Shown here: piece by piece, positions 12,396 to 20,141 of the stretch
Layout of the letters: each line of letters opens with the position of its first letter
Position numbering within the stretch: the stretch's first letter is position 1
IMG/VR virus record: IMGVR_UViG_3300025840_000127
Span: 1 to 33,496 of that record
Origin: a virus
Strand: one strand, 5' to 3'
DNA length: 33,496 bases
Notes under the pieces: generated by a model
Told to the model about the DNA's origin: nothing
Database searches by the model: none
Seen by the model: only the letters and a program-made list of their open reading frames with translations
Position numbers and translations under genes: made by a program

Positions 12396-12534
12396 ACGAA
12401 TTGTTCGGTTGTGTGCTGCGCACAAAGCAAATCCAAACCAAACAAAAAATGAAGTTGATGAAATACGAGCGCTTGCTCAACACATCATCGATGCAGAAGA
12501 AAAAAATATAGAGATAGAGGGAACGCCAGTATGA
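12364..12534 (+). CDS. 56-aa basic/helical protein, GTG start
   Basis: The frame with best spacing starts at GTG 12364 (AGGGAAAAAAGA upstream). It gives a small basic then acidic helical protein (LQYLKRIVRLCAAHKANPNQ, then ending EEKNIEIEGTPV). A longer frame from GTG 12298 would overlap the upstream gene more heavily. It has a four-base ATGA overlap with the next gene. No family was recognised. Confidence 0.55.
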   Translation: MTKNQRLQYLKRIVRLCAAHKANPNQTKNEVDEIRALAQHIIDAEEKNIEIEGTPV

Positions 12535-12788
12535 GCATAGCTACAGCATGGCTTGAATTAGCCGCCCAAGAACGTGCTAGGCATAATAAAACATGGGGTC
12601 GAATCCCCGAAAAAAGAAAAGATGAAAAATATATTCCAAAGAAAAGAAAAGGTACTCGAGATCCTAAGAGACTAGAACTAATTCGGGAGATGATTCGAGA
12701 AGGCTTTCGCATAGTAGACATAGCTCAAGAATTGGGAGTCAGTGAATCAAGTATTAGATACTGGCGTAAGCATTATAATCTAACATGA
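12531..12788 (+). CDS. 85-aa HTH protein, resolvase-like recognition helix
   Basis: A very basic N-terminal half (GRIPEKRKDEKYIPKKRKGTRDPKR) is followed by LIREMIREGFRIVDIAQELGVSESSIRYWRKHYN, residues about 48-81. This is a clear helix-turn-helix of the Hin/terminase-small type (D-I-A-x-x-L-G-V-S-x-S-x-I-R-x-W). It would bind DNA, perhaps as a late-gene activator given its place near the end of the early operon; that link to the TTGTGCGTTG sites is speculative. Confidence 0.7.
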   Translation: MSIATAWLELAAQERARHNKTWGRIPEKRKDEKYIPKKRKGTRDPKRLELIREMIREGFRIVDIAQELGVSESSIRYWRKHYNLT

Positions 12789-12793
12789 TTCGT

Positions 12794-12852
12794 GTGGGCA
12801 GTGCTATGTGAATGGTCGGGATATAGCTGCTGGCTTGGACGCCACTGCCCAC
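12794..12852 (+). other. Ten-base perfect inverted repeat with 39-nt loop
   Basis: GTGGGCAGTG (12794-12803) and CACTGCCCAC (12843-12852) are exact inverted repeats. The loop can form inner pairs (CTAT with ATAG; GGC with GCC). It lies in the 97-bp gap between the HTH gene and the 74-aa gene. It could be a structured RNA element, an operator or an origin-like cruciform; there is no T-run, so it is not a standard terminator. Confidence 0.5.
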
Positions 12853-12885
12853 TGCGACAATCTATCAAAACAAGAGGCAAAGACA

Positions 12886-13110
12886 ATGGCAACTTATTAC
12901 ATCTTTAGTATTGTTTACATGCTAAATGGCTATGAAATGACTAGCCATATTTTAACTAACAGTGCAGAAAAATGTTACCAGTTAGTTCGGGCAGCCGAAG
13001 AAATATCCAACGTGCTACCCGCTGATCTTTACTGTACTGACACTGGTAGAATCTCAGCGTCAATACGTCCTAAACTTAGACCATCAACTCAAAGTGAGGC
13101 GCATCAATAA
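12886..13110 (+). CDS. 74-aa last early protein
   Basis: The start is ATG 12886, with GAGGCAAAGA upstream. The product begins MATYYIFSIVYMLNGYEMTS, then a helix (SAEKCYQLVRAAEEISNVLP) and DLYCTDTGRIS. No family was recognised. Its 3' end overlaps the 3' end of the leftward endolysin gene by 35 bases, so the two operons converge without an intervening terminator. Confidence 0.6.
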   Translation: MATYYIFSIVYMLNGYEMTSHILTNSAEKCYQLVRAAEEISNVLPADLYCTDTGRISASIRPKLRPSTQSEAHQ

Positions 13111-13528
13111 ACGGACGGCGACCTTGGGATCTGCGTGTATCAATGTAATCATTCATAGCAGATTCCATGTCACCTTCCCATTGCGCAATGTTTGGCACAG
13201 TCCAAGCTGCACCCCAACGAATAGGAACATCAACCGCACGTGCTGCCTCTGCCATTGCATCAGCAATCTCGTCATATAGATTTAGTTCCCAACGCCCACC
13301 ATCTACATACGCCATAAGATCTACAGCAATACCATCCAAGTGCTTTGACTTCATGGTTTGACTTGCGCCCTTGGCTACCAATGCGCGTTGTTCTTCAATG
13401 GTGCGAAGCCCACAGATCACAGAAAAATCTTGCTTGCTAACGCCAATAGCATACTTGACGACAGCAACCATGCGCTCATCAACACCTTCTAGTTTTGACA
13501 GGCTGCGTTTGCCTAGTTTGTAACTCAT
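13076..13528 (-). CDS. Endolysin, M15/VanY-like L-Ala-D-Glu type peptidase
   Basis: The product is 150 aa from ATG 13528, which overlaps the holin stop (ATGA); a longer frame to 13600 would overlap the holin gene and is rejected. The zinc ligands of the M15 family are visible: SKHLDGIAVD (residues 61-70; His63 and Asp70, the SxHxxGxAxD motif) and APHFEL (143-148; His145). GLRTIEEQRALVAKGAS matches the usual preceding segment. It would cut the peptide cross-stem of peptidoglycan at the end of infection. No signal peptide is visible, so it depends on the holin for release. It is the last gene of the late operon. Confidence 0.88.
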   Translation of the reverse strand: MSYKLGKRSLSKLEGVDERMVAVVKYAIGVSKQDFSVICGLRTIEEQRALVAKGASQTMKSKHLDGIAVDLMAYVDGGRWELNLYDEIADAMAEAARAVDVPIRWGAAWTVPNIAQWEGDMESAMNDYIDTRRSQGRRPFIDAPHFELMV

Positions 13529-13869
13529 TTCTTTAACCCTCTCATAGTGCGGATCCCAAATGATGCAGCTATGGAAGCATACATTCCCCATTGAACCCAC
13601 ATTGGTGTTGTCTCCAAATTAGCAAACCCTTGCGCCATTGTCTCTTGCATAGAAGGAATGAAGTTGGCGCACAGAATCAAAACGAAAACTATTGTCCACA
13701 GCTCGTCTTTCCAACTGTCTTTACTAGCCTCGATTGCGGCTTGTTCCCAATCCATTTCGCCAGTGGCTTGCTTTAGTTTGATCTCTGCGTTTGCTTTTTG
13801 AATGGCTGTCTTGCCATCAATATATGATGTAGCAAGGCCACCAATTGCTGATACTATCTGTCCAATCAT
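13525..13869 (-). CDS. Holin, 3-TM GTA-type
   Basis: The 114-aa membrane protein starts MIGQIVSAIGGLATSYIDGK. A charged middle (KQATGEMDWEQAAIEASKDSWKDE) precedes a strong membrane segment (WTIVFVLILCANFIPSM) and another hydrophobic stretch near residues 93-107 (VQWGMYASIAASFGI). This matches the GTA_holin_3TM group (holin of 3 TMs, gene-transfer release). It would form pores in the inner membrane to release the endolysin encoded next. It sits between the 2-TM protein and the endolysin. Confidence 0.82.
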   Translation of the reverse strand: MIGQIVSAIGGLATSYIDGKTAIQKANAEIKLKQATGEMDWEQAAIEASKDSWKDELWTIVFVLILCANFIPSMQETMAQGFANLETTPMWVQWGMYASIAASFGIRTMRGLKK

Positions 13870-14078
13870 GCGCCACGATCCGTCTTAGCTTCTTTGTTCA
13901 TCCAAATTCCAAAGCAACCTGTCAATGCGCCCATGCAAACTGAAACCAAACCAGCCTGTCCATTCGTAGGATCAGGCAATGACATGTACCAGTGTACGCT
14001 TTGGTAAGTTAAAATAGTAACCACTAGCATCATCAGCCGTGGGAATACTTTGTATTCATCAATCACTGTTGCTGGCAT
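13866..14078 (-). CDS. 70-aa two-TM protein, antiholin/accessory holin candidate
   Basis: The ATG at 14078 follows AAAGGA at a long spacing of about 12 bases; a TTG at 14090 abuts the same AAGGA and is less likely. The product begins PATVIDEYKVFPRLMMLVVTILTY, a membrane segment, and has a second hydrophobic stretch near GQAGLVSVCMGALTGCFGIWM, with a short charged tail. Position directly upstream of the holin suggests a lysis accessory or antiholin; I recognise the VIDEYKVFPRL opening from similar marine phages. The stop overlaps the holin start by four bases. Confidence 0.68.
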   Translation of the reverse strand: MPATVIDEYKVFPRLMMLVVTILTYQSVHWYMSLPDPTNGQAGLVSVCMGALTGCFGIWMNKEAKTDRGA

Positions 14079-14107
14079 AATGTTCTGCAATCCTTTTGTT
14101 TGAAGTT

Positions 14108-14135
14108 ATTATAACCACTTTTCCAGATTTGTCAT
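14108..14135 (-). promoter_or_regulatory. Sigma70-type promoter for lysis genes
   Basis: On the minus strand, ATGACA (14135-14130) and a perfect TATAAT (14113-14108) are separated by 16 bases, in the 69-bp gap upstream of the 2-TM/holin/endolysin genes. Of the sites found here this has the best -10. It would let the lysis set be transcribed by host polymerase independently of the fibre genes. Confidence 0.6.
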
Positions 14136-14147
14136 ACACTGTGTACT

Positions 14148-14615
14148 TTACCACCTCTCAAGGTAGACCCCTAAATAATAGATGCACAGAGCCACAACTA
14201 TCACAGCCATGGCAATCCCCGCGAATGTAGCTATCGCTTCCATACGCTCCTCTCTGGCCTTCTCAGCTGCCTTCTTAGCTGCTTGCCTCTGCTTACGAGC
14301 TTCAGCTTGCCATTGCTGCCAACGATCCCATGTGCCGGGGGGCGCATATAAACGACAGTAGGATTCTAATTCTTGCCGCTTCTGTCTTAAATTTTCTAAG
14401 TGTTGAAATTCTTCCCAATCACCTTCAGAACCACCAGTGATTGCAGTAAGTGGACTGTTCTTCTTACGTTGAACAGCCTCTTTTACATCTTCTTCCGCTG
14501 AAAGAAACTTACCGACCGCGCCGATAAGCCCCGCAGTTTCTTTGCCATTACTAAGAGCCTGACGGATAACCGAATAAGCGGCATTCGCAGCCATGATGCT
14601 CTCAAGTATAGCCAT
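14148..14615 (-). CDS. 155-aa protein with C-terminal membrane anchor, lysis/virion accessory
   Basis: The N-terminal half is helical (MAANAAYSVIRQALSNGKE near the start). A middle segment PPGTWDRWQQWQAEARKQRQ is Trp/Gln-rich and a strongly basic helix (KKAAEKAREERMEA) precedes a single hydrophobic membrane span (IATFAGIAMAVIVVALCIYY, about residues 128-147). This C-in arrangement could fit a spanin-like or membrane-bound accessory, but no lipobox or signal anchor is visible, so I leave it unnamed. ATG 14615 lies just after the stop of the XhlA-like gene. Confidence 0.65.
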   Translation of the reverse strand: MAILESIMAANAAYSVIRQALSNGKETAGLIGAVGKFLSAEEDVKEAVQRKKNSPLTAITGGSEGDWEEFQHLENLRQKRQELESYCRLYAPPGTWDRWQQWQAEARKQRQAAKKAAEKAREERMEAIATFAGIAMAVIVVALCIYYLGVYLERW

Positions 14616-14619
14616 GTAA

Positions 14620-14811
14620 TCATCCAGACAGGCTCAGTCTTAGCAGCATAATAATAATAGCTGCCGATGAGCCTATCATAATAGCCTCTAGTCTTTTCAC
14701 ACGATTAAACAGATCCTTAAACTGAATATCCATTTCAGTTTTCATAGCAACTATCTGTTTTTCTATAGTGTCAATGCGCTCATGCGCGGATGCAACAGTA
14801 CGTTTGTCCAT
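14620..14811 (-). CDS. 63-aa XhlA/hemolysin-like coiled-coil membrane protein
   Basis: A coiled coil (AHERIDTIEKQIVAMKTEMDIQFKDLFNRVKRLE, residues 9-42) is followed by a C-terminal membrane segment (MIGSSAAIIIMLLRLSL). This is the size and layout of XhlA-type proteins that sit with holins in phage lysis cassettes. It probably oligomerises at the inner membrane and helps pore formation. The assignment is from architecture. Confidence 0.7.
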   Translation of the reverse strand: MDKRTVASAHERIDTIEKQIVAMKTEMDIQFKDLFNRVKRLEAIMIGSSAAIIIMLLRLSLSG

Positions 14812-14821
14812 CTTCTTCCTC

Positions 14822-15319
14822 TTACGGTGCTACAGGCCAATCATCATCGGCAATGTTAGGCCATGATGCCAAGTCTGACATATCACGAAGCTCTTGGCGA
14901 TAGGTTGCCCATGCTGTCTTGTCCTCATTTGTCAGTGGGCTGTCATTCATTTGCGTCCAATCGCTGTCAGCCAATAGCTTGTCGCGAACCCTGCGCTGAG
15001 ACACGGCTTCTTCTTCATCTAGCTTTTGTTGATAAGCCGCTTCTTTTTCTGCCTTTGTGCTATCATCATCGTCTGCAAACATATCTTGAGCGATATATTT
15101 TTCCACCCAATTACCATTCGCATCTTGCTCAACACCGTCACGAACAGAGTTTTGATACGCTGTTATCGTTGCTGGGGGTGACTTCAATACAGGGTCTAAA
15201 TCAAGTGCGTCTAACGTTGCGGCTTTCCATACGCGCGGCAAGGACATGTTGGGAAAGTCAGATCGCCATTCGCCTTGGCTCTTAACTTCGCCTGTTGTTC
15301 TGTTTCTATATTCGCCCAT
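14822..15319 (-). CDS. Tail-fibre-associated protein with phage tail assembly chaperone domain
   Basis: The N-terminal part (MGEYRNRTTGEVKSQGEWRS) is a short beta-like region; the middle is acidic. The C-terminal region RRVRDKLLADSDWTQMNDSPLTNEDKTAWATYRQELRDM (about residues 110-148) matches the Phage_tail_APC (tail fibre assembly chaperone-like) motif. It directly follows the adhesin genes, where such chaperone-type proteins are usually found. It may assist fibre folding or be a small tail component. Confidence 0.78.
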   Translation of the reverse strand: MGEYRNRTTGEVKSQGEWRSDFPNMSLPRVWKAATLDALDLDPVLKSPPATITAYQNSVRDGVEQDANGNWVEKYIAQDMFADDDDSTKAEKEAAYQQKLDEEEAVSQRRVRDKLLADSDWTQMNDSPLTNEDKTAWATYRQELRDMSDLASWPNIADDDWPVAP

Positions 15320-15350
15320 CAGATTGATCCTTTCCTATGGGGTTGATTTA

Positions 15351-17306
15351 TTAAGCGGCAATCGCCCAATATAAATAAGTAGCGCCACTGTCATTAAGAG
15401 AAACAACTCCCTTTACTGCACTAAATCCAGCAGAATAAGGGTCTACTAAATCAAAGTTGCTACTGTTGCTGTTTCCGTTAAGTTGAAAATATAACTCGTT
15501 TCCTGAAACAATTCCTCTAGTGCTATCAAAAGTAAACCAGTTACCACTATTATCAATTCGCTTAATCATTAACCAATCAACGCCATTGCTGAACCCAAGA
15601 TCAATGTCTTGATTGGTTGCCCCGTTCCCAGTGTATGTCCCTATTTTCTGAAATTCATTTGAGGCAAACATATAAGCTACAAAGTCACCGTTGACTCTAT
15701 TTGTATAATCTTCTGTCCCAACCCTAAAACTCGTTGCAGTAGGAACAGTGCTGTCCCAATAGTTTGCTCCAGTTCTGTAGCCATCATTGCTACCCTGTAT
15801 CATATATTGACTTCCTGTGAGGCCAGTAGACCAAACAGCAAATTGACCACTTTCATCTCTTGCTTTTACGAATAATAATTCTGGGGCAACACCTAGCGAA
15901 TGCTCAATATCTTGCGCTGTTCCAGTTGCTTGATAATCAACCATATCAAAAAAGCCCCTAGCCCTTTTGAAAGCAGCCATACGCTTTGAAGTCGATGCAC
16001 TATTAACATCCCCAACACCATTTTGATAATCCCATTGTCTATTTTCAATGCCTGAATCTTGCTGTTGAAATAAACCAGTGCTTAAAGAAAAATCACAACC
16101 GTTTGTTGACCTGTCTCCAAAGCGATAGTTTACGGTATTACTATCCCGCTGCACATAAAAATCCACAGGAAACCCTGTAACATAGCAAGGTGTTGTAGAT
16201 GTTCTTGTAATCATAGAAAAAACATCACCAACATTTTCAGGTTCTTCATGCAGTGTTTTTCTAATTGCAACGTAAATATACTTAGAACCAGACGGGTAGT
16301 TCACATTACTTTGGGTGCTATTTAATCTAAATCCATCTGTTCTGTGCAAACCAAGTAAAGGCCCAGTTCCACGAGCCAAATCATTTGTATTAACTTCAAA
16401 ATATTCAGAATCTTCCGCAGATGAACCAATGCGGTTTGCAGTTCCCCTTTGAGTGTCAAATAACCACCAATCCGCCGCCGCATTATCAGCTTTTTTAATT
16501 AACAACCATTGAGGTTCAAATCCAACATTAATATCAAAATCACCAGATGATCCATTGCCAGTATAAGTGCCACATTTCACAACATCGTGATCACCGTCTG
16601 GGCCGAAAATTCCTGTGCCATCATTATGCGCCCATAGATAAGCAATGTAAGTCCCGCCCGATGCATTTACATTACTGTCACTGCCTACAGTAAATTGTGT
16701 TGTTGTAGGTGCGGTATTATTAAATCTAGTTGATGATGTTGCCTCAATGTTTGATGACGTAATTGCCAGATACTTTGTTGCGCCCAATGATCTATGGTAA
16801 CAAGTTCCCTCGCTATTTGCACCAATGCGCTTAATAAACATAAAGCCAACTTCATCATTTAAGCTGTGGGAAATGTTTTGAGTTGAGCCTGTTCCTGTAT
16901 ATTGAACCACATCAAAAAACTTTTCGTGCTGCCGAAATGAATAGCAAGCAAAGCTGTCATTATTCCCATTTATGTCAGAGTTAGCGTCTATTTCTATTCC
17001 ATTGGTTTCAAATGAATTAAAATAACCGTTTAGTGGATTAGAGTTCGCAATACTATTTGTGTAAACTGCTACAGTTCCGCTACCAACGCCTCTTATTGTA
17101 TCAACAAGAAAATGATTCCCAGATGTGTTTCTTTGCTTTATCCAAACTAGACCCTCGTTTTCAACAAAGTCTATTCCTGTGTCAATTACTCGATTATAAG
17201 TCTGATTCCCTTCATACAAAGTTATAGAGAATACATCTTCAAAATTTACAATTTCACCACCACCAGAACCCGCAGCCGCTTGGATAAGTTTTTTAGTATT
17301 AGCCAT
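15351..17306 (-). CDS. Second adhesin/tail fibre with repeated DUF7483-like modules
   Basis: The 651-aa beta-rich protein is built of repeated units. Variants of (L/V)(V/L/M)(W/F/L)IK-x-x-x-x-x-G-x-x-x-x-x-D-x-x-RG occur near residues 50-70 (LVWIKQRNTSGNHF), 265-290 (WLLIKKADNAAADWW) and 575-600 (WLMIKRIDNSGNWF). FMFIKRIG and LLFVKARDE variants lie between, and GTYTGNG recurs. This is how I remember the DUF7483 type of marine phage tail proteins. It probably binds the cell surface. It starts three bases downstream of the first fibre gene and shares its transcript. Confidence 0.75.
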   Translation of the reverse strand: MANTKKLIQAAAGSGGGEIVNFEDVFSITLYEGNQTYNRVIDTGIDFVENEGLVWIKQRNTSGNHFLVDTIRGVGSGTVAVYTNSIANSNPLNGYFNSFETNGIEIDANSDINGNNDSFACYSFRQHEKFFDVVQYTGTGSTQNISHSLNDEVGFMFIKRIGANSEGTCYHRSLGATKYLAITSSNIEATSSTRFNNTAPTTTQFTVGSDSNVNASGGTYIAYLWAHNDGTGIFGPDGDHDVVKCGTYTGNGSSGDFDINVGFEPQWLLIKKADNAAADWWLFDTQRGTANRIGSSAEDSEYFEVNTNDLARGTGPLLGLHRTDGFRLNSTQSNVNYPSGSKYIYVAIRKTLHEEPENVGDVFSMITRTSTTPCYVTGFPVDFYVQRDSNTVNYRFGDRSTNGCDFSLSTGLFQQQDSGIENRQWDYQNGVGDVNSASTSKRMAAFKRARGFFDMVDYQATGTAQDIEHSLGVAPELLFVKARDESGQFAVWSTGLTGSQYMIQGSNDGYRTGANYWDSTVPTATSFRVGTEDYTNRVNGDFVAYMFASNEFQKIGTYTGNGATNQDIDLGFSNGVDWLMIKRIDNSGNWFTFDSTRGIVSGNELYFQLNGNSNSSNFDLVDPYSAGFSAVKGVVSLNDSGATYLYWAIAA

Positions 17307-17309
17307 TAT

Positions 17310-20069
17310 TTACCCCAATGCTTGACCAGCCGTGAACCCATACCATGTTGTGCCGCCATCATGCGTGATAAACACAAAGTAATCTACCGCAGATGCAGTA
17401 GCTGTTAAGGTTGGCGCAGTTGCGCTAGGCCAATCAACCGCTGCAGGCCATGCTACTGTATAACCGCTTGCAGATGCATCTTGAACGAGCTTCAGTGTAA
17501 AGCTAGATACCCTTCCAGAAGCCGCTGGGTTACTAAATGTAAACGTGGTGTTTTCTGTTAGCGTGTGGCTAAAATTTGTGCCATCATTTAAATCAATGGT
17601 TGTAGCGTTAGAAGATGAAGTTACAGAGTTGTATCTTTCAGAAAGTAAATCTTCGAATGAGAGGTTGCCGCTTGCATCAGACACAAGGATTTGGTCAGCT
17701 GCGCTAGGGCCAGCGGAAGGCAATGTCATAGTGTATGAAGATGTAATATCCGTTGGGACTGTAATCTCAGAATAATTTGAATTATCAGAATCATAAATTA
17801 CTAAACCATGACGATTATAAAAATGAGTGCCAGTAGAATAAATTCTTATTGTCTCTAAATCATTAACACCATCACCAGTATTACTAATTTTCAAATAAGT
17901 ATAACTGCTTCCAAACCCACTTGCATGAGCAGCAATAGAAGCTTTTACCCCTGCGCCAGGTGTCGTTGAATCAGAACCATAGAAGTCAAAAGTGCCAAGC
18001 TCTTGATCTCCGCTTGCAGCGGTGTCTGTATTTATTAATCTAAATACTGCAGTGCTTGCTGAACTAACTGAAGCGAACCCACCATTAACAAACAAATCAT
18101 CAGATGTTGTCAAATCACCAGTTACATAAACGCCAGTGTTTTGCGTAGCAAGTTTAGCACTGTTGTTGTAGTATAAATTTACAGAACTATCGCTGAGGAA
18201 TGTAGCCATAGTTTCATAACTAGCGCCTGTACCATGCCCAATAATAATGTCATCAGTAGAAACAATCTTTAGGTCACTTGAAGTTGTGGAGCCAGCTTCA
18301 ATGTAGTTGTGTGTTCCATCGTGATAAATTTGTAAATCATCACCATCACCAAGTTTTAATCTATTGACCTCTGCGCCAGAGCTGTCACCAAACTCAATGT
18401 TGTTTCCGCTTGTTGATAAAACGCCGCCAAGCTGCGGTGTGGTATCTTCTACTACCGAGCCAATGCCAGAAACATTTACAGTATTCCACTGAGTGCCATC
18501 ATAAAACTTATAGGTGTTGTCTGTTGTATTGAAAAACAAGTCACCTTCATCAAGGCTCGTTGTTGGATCAGTGCCGCCAACACGATAGCGCTCGGCAAAG
18601 CTATTTACGCCCGTTATGTTGGTCGCAACTGTGTTTACGTTAGTAATGTCAGTCGCAACTGTGTTGATATTAGAGATTCCCGCCGCAACAGTGCCAATGT
18701 CTGTAGCATCAGCCGCTACAGCATCGATATTTGTTGCATTACCAGCCACAGCGTTAATGTTTGTAGAATTGCCAGCTACAGAATTAACATTCGAAATGTC
18801 ACCCGCAACAGTCCCAATCGTATTGCTGCCAGCCAAATCGGCTGCAACTGTTCCAATATCAGTTGCATCCCCAGCAACCGCAGCTATTTCTGTAGAAATT
18901 CCAGCAACAGTGGAAATATTGTTTGTTGGGCTAATTTGCCCCGCTACTGTATTGACGTTTGTTATATCTGTCGCAACCGCACCTACATTTGCATTTGCAG
19001 TAGCAACAGTATTTACATTTGCAATATCAGTAGCAACAGTGTTTACATCTGCAATGTCAGTCGCAACGGTATTTACACTTGTGATGTTAGTACCAACAGT
19101 ATCAACATTTGCAATTGAATTTGAAACCGTATCAATTTCCGAAACTGCTTCGTTTAAATCATTAGCAGCGGTAATAACCGCAGCAATATCATCTGATACT
19201 GTAGAAACATCAGTAATTGCAGTAGCAACAATAGTAACAACACCAGTTACACCAATCTCACCAGCAACAGTATTTACATCTGCAATGTTTGTTGCAGTTG
19301 TGTTTACGTTCGTAATGTCAGTTGCAACCGTATTCACATTGGATATAGAGCCAGCAACAGTTCCAATTGTGTCTGACCCACTTAGATCAGTTGCCACTGT
19401 AGTTACATTTGCATTGTTGCCAGCAACAGTTGTGACATTTCCTGAAATGCCAGACACAGTTGTTACATCAGTGCGGATTGTATTGACATTAGTAATAGCA
19501 TTTGTTGCTAGCGTTCCGTCTTCAATATCAGCAAGCAAAGCAATGTCAGCAGCAGTGTCAGAAACAGACTGAACATCAGCAGTAGATGGGCCAGCTTCAA
19601 CCGCACCAGTTGTTAAATTAAATGCAAGGGTTTTACCTTTGCGATCATCAACAACAGGAAGCGTTAGTCCAACCCCAACATCATAATCAGTAAGTTGTAA
19701 AGCGCGTGAGGCTCTATCATCAAGGTCAGCAGCAATAGCAATGATGCGGTCAAGCTCAGTATTAAGAGCAACAATATTAAAGGAACCAGATACAGGAAAG
19801 TCAGTGGTACGCTCTAATTCAATGTCACGAGTAATAACAACAGTGGATCCACCAGTTGCACCGGTTACAGTAATTGAAACAGTACCAGTAGAGCCATCCC
19901 CACCACTAACAGTATAATCGGCTGTAATGGTTTTAAGAGTACCATCTACATAAACATTAAGATCATCGTTATCAAAAAACTCAAACGGTACAGCAAAACT
20001 AGTTTGCTGAACGCCTTCTGCTACTGAGTAAGATACACGGGCTGTGTTGTCTGCAATATTGATTGTCAT
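17310..20069 (-). CDS. Tail fibre, T7 gp17-type N-terminal domain
   Basis: The product is 919 aa. Residues 1-150 (TINIADNTARVSYSVAEGVQQTSFAVPFEFFDNDDLNVYVDG..., LERTTDFPVSG..LNTELDRIIAIAADLDDRASRALQL) match the T7 tail-fibre N-terminal domain that attaches to the tail tube. Residues about 190-490 are imperfect ten-residue repeats of the VATDITNVNT type. Residues about 545-600 contain LGDGDDLQIYHDGTHNYI, a motif common in marine phage fibres, and the C-terminus is a beta-rich receptor-binding end. A TTGTGCGTTG element lies about 50 bp upstream of the ATG. It would determine host range together with the second adhesin. Confidence 0.88.
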   Translation of the reverse strand: MTINIADNTARVSYSVAEGVQQTSFAVPFEFFDNDDLNVYVDGTLKTITADYTVSGGDGSTGTVSITVTGATGGSTVVITRDIELERTTDFPVSGSFNIVALNTELDRIIAIAADLDDRASRALQLTDYDVGVGLTLPVVDDRKGKTLAFNLTTGAVEAGPSTADVQSVSDTAADIALLADIEDGTLATNAITNVNTIRTDVTTVSGISGNVTTVAGNNANVTTVATDLSGSDTIGTVAGSISNVNTVATDITNVNTTATNIADVNTVAGEIGVTGVVTIVATAITDVSTVSDDIAAVITAANDLNEAVSEIDTVSNSIANVDTVGTNITSVNTVATDIADVNTVATDIANVNTVATANANVGAVATDITNVNTVAGQISPTNNISTVAGISTEIAAVAGDATDIGTVAADLAGSNTIGTVAGDISNVNSVAGNSTNINAVAGNATNIDAVAADATDIGTVAAGISNINTVATDITNVNTVATNITGVNSFAERYRVGGTDPTTSLDEGDLFFNTTDNTYKFYDGTQWNTVNVSGIGSVVEDTTPQLGGVLSTSGNNIEFGDSSGAEVNRLKLGDGDDLQIYHDGTHNYIEAGSTTSSDLKIVSTDDIIIGHGTGASYETMATFLSDSSVNLYYNNSAKLATQNTGVYVTGDLTTSDDLFVNGGFASVSSASTAVFRLINTDTAASGDQELGTFDFYGSDSTTPGAGVKASIAAHASGFGSSYTYLKISNTGDGVNDLETIRIYSTGTHFYNRHGLVIYDSDNSNYSEITVPTDITSSYTMTLPSAGPSAADQILVSDASGNLSFEDLLSERYNSVTSSSNATTIDLNDGTNFSHTLTENTTFTFSNPAASGRVSSFTLKLVQDASASGYTVAWPAAVDWPSATAPTLTATASAVDYFVFITHDGGTTWYGFTAGQALG
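18610..19540 (-). repeat. Thirty-base coding repeats in tail fibre
   Basis: A roughly 930-bp stretch encodes many degenerate copies of a ten-residue unit (NVNTVATDI-like), giving a near-30-base periodicity in the DNA. Such regular Val/Thr/Asn-rich repeats probably fold as a long fibrous shaft. The regular codon pattern also leaves a spurious 318-codon open frame on the plus strand. Repeats of this type can expand or contract by slippage, changing fibre length. Confidence 0.8.
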
Positions 20070-20141
20070 AGATATACCCTCGTTTGAGAGTAAACTACTT
20101 TTACTTTACAAAATCATCAACGCACAAAAACTAACGCACAA
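20070..20141 (-). promoter_or_regulatory. TTGTGCGTTG element 3, tandem pair before tail fibre
   Basis: The exact 10-mer reads on the minus strand at 20127-20118, and a nine-base version (TTGTGCGTT) at 20141-20133, 14 bases upstream. They lie in the only sizeable gap between the 1384-aa protein and the tail fibre. After the 10-mer, TAAAAG falls 14 bases downstream (18-base spacer from TTGTGC), followed by TAGTTT. A tandem arrangement is more like protein binding sites than a lone promoter box. Confidence 0.55.

Noticed and set aside
13076-13600. Longer endolysin frame from 13600
   Set aside because: It overlaps the holin gene by 76 bases and lacks a good ribosome site; ATG 13528 gives the normal four-base overlap and a standard N-terminus.
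18616-19572. 318-codon plus-strand open frame opposite the tail fibre
   Set aside because: It mirrors the ten-residue repeat codons of the fibre gene on the other strand, has repetitive Val/Ala/Thr composition and no ribosome site. It is a by-product of the repeats.
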